Shown: in pieces, positions 16,826-19,680 of the stretch
Position numbering within the stretch: the first letter of the stretch is position 1
How the letters are laid out: the number at the start of each line of letters is the position of its first letter
DNA from: an uncultured bacterium
Lineage (GTDB): Bacteria > Methylomirabilota > Methylomirabilia > Rokubacteriales > CSP1-6
Reading direction: 5' to 3'
DNA: 19,680 nucleotides
Assembly (NCBI GenBank): GCA_946479205.1
Contig: CAMLFJ010000005.1
Location: 1 to 19,680, forward strand
Notes under the pieces: model-generated
The model's database searches: none
Told to the model about the DNA's origin: nothing
Seen by the model: the letters and a program-made list of their open reading frames with translations, nothing else
Position numbers and translations under genes: made by a program

Positions 16826-16855
16826 TTGACAACCCTTCGTCGACTTTAGTAATAA
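16826..16855 (+). promoter_or_regulatory. Strong sigma-70 promoter of the molybdenum hydroxylase genes
   Basis: TTGACA (16826-16831), 18 bases, TAATAA (16850-16855). The stretch 16845-16880 is strikingly AT-rich against its surroundings. Transcription would start near 16862 and give a leader of about 34 bases with GGAG 8 bases before the GTG start at 16896. Confidence 0.65.
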
Positions 16856-16876
16856 TAAATCGGAGTTTCATCATTA
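16850..16876. promoter_or_regulatory. Imperfect AT-rich inverted repeat over the -10 and start site
   Basis: TAATAATAAAT (16850-16860) and TTTCATCATTA (16866-16876) are inverted repeats with 8 of 11 bases matching around a 5-base centre. The position over the -10 and predicted start site suits a repressor operator. No regulator gene is next to it in this window. Confidence 0.35.
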
Positions 16877-16895
16877 AGTAACCGGAGCCAACGCG

Positions 16896-17375
16896 GTGCC
16901 CACGCTCCTGACACTCAAGATCAACGGGGAAGAGCGCGATGTCCTCGCGCCGGCGCACAAGACCCTGCTCGAGGTGCTGCGCGAGGAGCTGAACCTCACC
17001 GGCACCAAGCACGGCTGCGAGCTGGGCGAGTGCGGCACGTGCACCGTGCTGCTCGATGGCGAGCCGGTGCTCTCCTGCCTGGCGCTGCCCGTCGAGTGCC
17101 AGGGACGCGAGATCAAGACCGTCGAGGGCATGGCCGAGGGCGGCCGGCTCCACCCGCTGCAGCAGGCCTTCGCGGAGCTGGGCGCGGCCCAGTGCGGCTA
17201 CTGCACGCCGGGCATCCTCCTCACCGCGGAGGCCCTCCTCGTGGATATTCCCACCCCGACGCGCGACGAGATCAAGCGCGCCCTGGCCGGCAATCTCTGC
17301 CGCTGCACGGGCTATACGAAGATTCTGGACGCTGTCGAGCTCGCCGCCTTGCGGATGAAGGGGGCTCGGTCATGA
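16896..17375 (+). CDS. Xanthine-oxidase-family hydroxylase, [2Fe-2S] small subunit, 159 aa
   Basis: A two-cluster iron-sulfur subunit of molybdenum hydroxylases. The plant-type ferredoxin ligands are C41, C46, C49 and C61 (GCELGECGTC and LSC) and the second cluster is held by C100, C103, C135 and C137 (QCGYCTPG and CRCTGY). It passes electrons between the molybdenum centre and a flavin or other acceptor. Length and motifs fit subunits such as HcrC, CoxS or the small subunit of nicotinate or isoquinoline hydroxylases. GTG at 16896 follows a GGAG by 8 bases. The stop overlaps the start of the large subunit (ATGA), indicating translational coupling. Confidence 0.95.
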   Translation: MPTLLTLKINGEERDVLAPAHKTLLEVLREELNLTGTKHGCELGECGTCTVLLDGEPVLSCLALPVECQGREIKTVEGMAEGGRLHPLQQAFAELGAAQCGYCTPGILLTAEALLVDIPTPTRDEIKRALAGNLCRCTGYTKILDAVELAALRMKGARS

Positions 17376-19680
17376 AGAAGGACCGCTTCTCGATCATCGG
17401 CCAGTCGCTGCCCAAGATCGACGCCTGGGCCAAGGTGGTCGGCGAGACGAAGTTCGCCGACGACATGGTCATGTCGCGGATGGCCCACGGCAAGCTGCTG
17501 CGCAGCCCGCATCCCCACGCGCTGATCAAGCGCATCGACACGACGCGCGCCCGCGCGCTGCCCGGCGTCTACGCGGTGATCACCGGGCACGACCTGCCGC
17601 GGGTGAAGTTCGGCATCCTGCCGGTGTCCCAGGACGAGGAAGCGCTCTGCGTGGAGAAGGTGCGGATGGTCGGCGACGCGGTCGCGGCGGTCGCCGCGGT
17701 GGACGAGGAGACGGCGGAGCGCGCCACCCTACTCATCGAGGTGGAGTACGAGCCGCTCCGCGCCCTCATGTCCATCGAGGACTCGCTGAAGCATCCGGAG
17801 GTGCGCATCCACGAGTACGGTGACCGGCCGAACGTGCACAAGGCGGTGTCGCTGCAGTTCGGCGACGTGGAGGCGGCCTTCGCGTCGGCCGATCTCGTCC
17901 GCGAGGACGTCTTCTACTTCGAGGGCAACACGCATCTGCCGATGGAGCAGCACTCGGCGCTGGCCCAGTGGGGCGCCGACGGCAAGCTCACGCTCTGGTC
18001 CTCGACCCAGACGCCCCACTACGTGCACCGGCTGCTCTCCAAGATCCTGGACGTGCCCCAGGCCCACATCCGCGTGGTGGCGGCGCCGGTGGGCGGCGGC
18101 TTCGGCGGCAAGCTCGACCCGTTCGCCCACGAGATCGCCGCGTGCAAGCTCTCCCAGCTCACCGGCCGGCCGGTCAAGTTCACCCTGACGCGGGAGGAGG
18201 TCTTCTACGTCCACCGCGGCCGGCATCCGGTGCTGATGTGGATCAAGACCGGGTTCCGGAAGGACGGCGCGATCACCGGCATGCACTTCCGCTCCTGGCT
18301 CGACGGCGGAGCCTACGGCTCCTACGGGGTGGCCTCCACCTTCTATACCGGCGCGCTCCAGACCGTCACCTACAAGATTCCGGTCTACAAGTTCGAGGGC
18401 GCGCGCGTGTTCACCAACAAGCCGCCCTGCGGGCCCAAGCGCGGGCACGGGACGCCCCAGCCCCGCTTCGCGATGGAATGCCAGATCGACAAGGCGGCCG
18501 AGCAGCTCGGCCTCGATCCGGCCGACATGCGGCGCCGCAACCTGGCCGAGCCGTTCGTGAAGACCGCCAACCACCTGACCGTGACCACCATCGGCCTCGG
18601 CGAGTGCATCGACCGCGTGGTGGAGGCCTCCGGCTGGCGGGAGAAGCGTGGGAACCTCCCGCCGGGCAAGGGGATCGGCATCGCGTGCTCGTCCTACCTC
18701 ACCGGCGCGGGCACCGCGATCTACTGGAACGACATGCCGCACTCCGGCGTGGTGGTCCGCGCCGATCGCAGCGGGCTCGTGGCGGTGCTCTGCGGCGCCA
18801 CCGACATCGGACAGGGCTCGGACTCGATCCTGGCCTACCTGGTGGCGGAGGTGCTCGGGATCGAGCCGAAGGACATCCGCGTGCACCCGGCGGACACCGA
18901 CCTCACGCCGGTGGATCTGGGCTCTTACTCCTCGCGCGTGACCCTCATGGCGGGCAACGCGGCGATCCAGGCCGCCGAGCGGCTGCGCGAGAAGATCTTC
19001 GCGGCGGTCGCGCGCAAGCTCGAGGTGCCGGCCGAGCGGCTCGCGGTCGGGGAGCGTCGCGTGTTCGTGGCGGACGATCCCGAGCACGGCGTCTCCTTCC
19101 CGGAGGCGGTGGTGCTGGCCGAGAGCATGTGGGGCGTGCTCGCGTTCCCGGGCTCCTACGCGCCGCCCAAGCGCGCGGGCAAGTACAAGGGCGGCGGCGT
19201 CGGGCCCTCGCCCTGCTACTCCTACTCGGCGTGCGTGGTCGAGGTGGACGTGGATCGCCAGACCGGGATGGTCACGCCCACCGAGGTGTGGATCGCCCAC
19301 GACGTGGGCCGGGCGCTGAACCCGCTGCTCGTCGAGGGCCAGGTCGAGGGCTCGATCTACATGGGCCTGGGCGAGGTGCTGATGGAGGAGCAGGTCTTCC
19401 GCAAGGGCGTCCACAAGATTCCCTCGATGCTCGAGTACAAGAGCCCGACCACACTCGAGACGCCGGAGATCCACACCATCCTCGTGGAGAGCGACGATCC
19501 GGAAGGCCCGTTCGGGGCCAAGGAGGCCGGGCAGGGGCCGCTGCTGCCGGTGATCCCGGCGGTGGCCAACGCGGTCTACGACGCGGTCGGCGTGCGGATC
19601 GACGAGACGCCGATCACGCCCGAGAAGGTGACGAAGGCGATGGACGGCAAGCGCCAGGGGAAGTCGGCGCGGCTCGGGCC
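17372..19680 (+). CDS. Xanthine-oxidase-family hydroxylase, molybdopterin large subunit (4-hydroxybenzoyl-CoA reductase alpha-like), 3' end beyond window
   Basis: 769 residues are visible and the frame is still open at the edge; family members are about 750-800 aa, so nearly the whole protein is here. Motifs in order: N-terminal GETKFADDMVMSRMAHGKLLRSPHPHA split over residues 24-50, the cofactor loop VGGGFGGK (about 239-246), PKRGHGTPQPRFAMECQIDKAAE (about 354-376), GATDIGQGSDS (about 472-482) and the active-site glutamate E718 in FGAKEAGQGP. The PQ-containing loop and the KEAG form point to the HcrA-like branch, which acts on aromatic acyl-CoA or related N-/C-heterocycles, but the substrate cannot be fixed by eye. 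Many relatives have a glutamate where this has Q in KEAGQ. No FAD subunit gene is seen in the window; it may follow downstream. Confidence 0.93.
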   Translation, partial: MKKDRFSIIGQSLPKIDAWAKVVGETKFADDMVMSRMAHGKLLRSPHPHALIKRIDTTRARALPGVYAVITGHDLPRVKFGILPVSQDEEALCVEKVRMVGDAVAAVAAVDEETAERATLLIEVEYEPLRALMSIEDSLKHPEVRIHEYGDRPNVHKAVSLQFGDVEAAFASADLVREDVFYFEGNTHLPMEQHSALAQWGADGKLTLWSSTQTPHYVHRLLSKILDVPQAHIRVVAAPVGGGFGGKLDPFAHEIAACKLSQLTGRPVKFTLTREEVFYVHRGRHPVLMWIKTGFRKDGAITGMHFRSWLDGGAYGSYGVASTFYTGALQTVTYKIPVYKFEGARVFTNKPPCGPKRGHGTPQPRFAMECQIDKAAEQLGLDPADMRRRNLAEPFVKTANHLTVTTIGLGECIDRVVEASGWREKRGNLPPGKGIGIACSSYLTGAGTAIYWNDMPHSGVVVRADRSGLVAVLCGATDIGQGSDSILAYLVAEVLGIEPKDIRVHPADTDLTPVDLGSYSSRVTLMAGNAAIQAAERLREKIFAAVARKLEVPAERLAVGERRVFVADDPEHGVSFPEAVVLAESMWGVLAFPGSYAPPKRAGKYKGGGVGPSPCYSYSACVVEVDVDRQTGMVTPTEVWIAHDVGRALNPLLVEGQVEGSIYMGLGEVLMEEQVFRKGVHKIPSMLEYKSPTTLETPEIHTILVESDDPEGPFGAKEAGQGPLLPVIPAVANAVYDAVGVRIDETPITPEKVTKAMDGKRQGKSARLG

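Noticed and set aside
17729..19474. 581-aa minus-strand frame opposite the molybdopterin subunit
   Set aside because: Shadow of a motif-complete gene, with repetitive Arg/His/Val/Asp composition.

Overview
The window is G+C-rich (roughly two thirds or more by eye), with short gaps, many ATGA/GTGA-type overlaps and opposing genes that meet tail to tail. The gene set combines a sortilin-like Asp-box protein, a CoA-transferase and enolase-superfamily pair, a molybdenum hydroxylase, SDR and VOC enzymes, and FixJ-type signalling. That suggests a soil or sediment bacterium of the Rokubacteria/Methylomirabilota or a related high-GC proteobacterial lineage. The lineage is an inference from gene style, not from a marker gene.

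Layout. (1) 1-4868, minus strand: an apparent operon behind a good sigma-70-type promoter, encoding a 64-aa membrane protein, a 1078-aa protein with 11 Asp-boxes, a CoA-transferase alpha subunit and a mandelate racemase/muconate cycloisomerase-type enzyme cut by the window edge. (2) 4967-5305: a 339-bp non-autonomous transposon remnant with ~52-bp inverted ends and only the N-terminal helix-turn-helix of a transposase. (3) 5317-7028: a carboxymuconolactone decarboxylase-family protein and two unknown proteins. (4) 7025-14670: groESL, a pair of unknown small proteins, polyphosphate kinase, then a GAF-domain histidine kinase, a FixJ-type response regulator and a stand-alone receiver. (5) 14768-16780: inositol-monophosphatase-like, SDR and VOC genes, closely packed. 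(6) 16826 to the end: an unusually AT-rich promoter in front of the 2Fe-2S and molybdopterin subunits of a xanthine-oxidase-family hydroxylase; the large subunit reaches the window edge.

The most interesting signal is a near-palindromic box, GGACC-WW-GGTCC, found in four intergenic gaps of regions 3 and 4 (6000, 9079, 12048, 14227). All four can be oriented to read GACCWWGGTCCAST. In five promoter directions a TAGnnT-like hexamer (once TACACT) lies 30.5-32.5 bp from the box centre. Those directions lead to groESL, ppk1, the stand-alone receiver, and two unknown genes. The fifth neighbour, the histidine kinase, has its own promoter just beyond a box. A FixJ/NarL-type regulator is encoded in the middle of this set, and related regulators bind palindromes with an ACC-NN-GGT core. 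I infer a local, autoregulated stress regulon linking chaperonin, polyphosphate and several unknown proteins. The boxes are visible in the sequence; the assignment to this regulator is inference.

No rRNA, tRNA or CRISPR array was seen.
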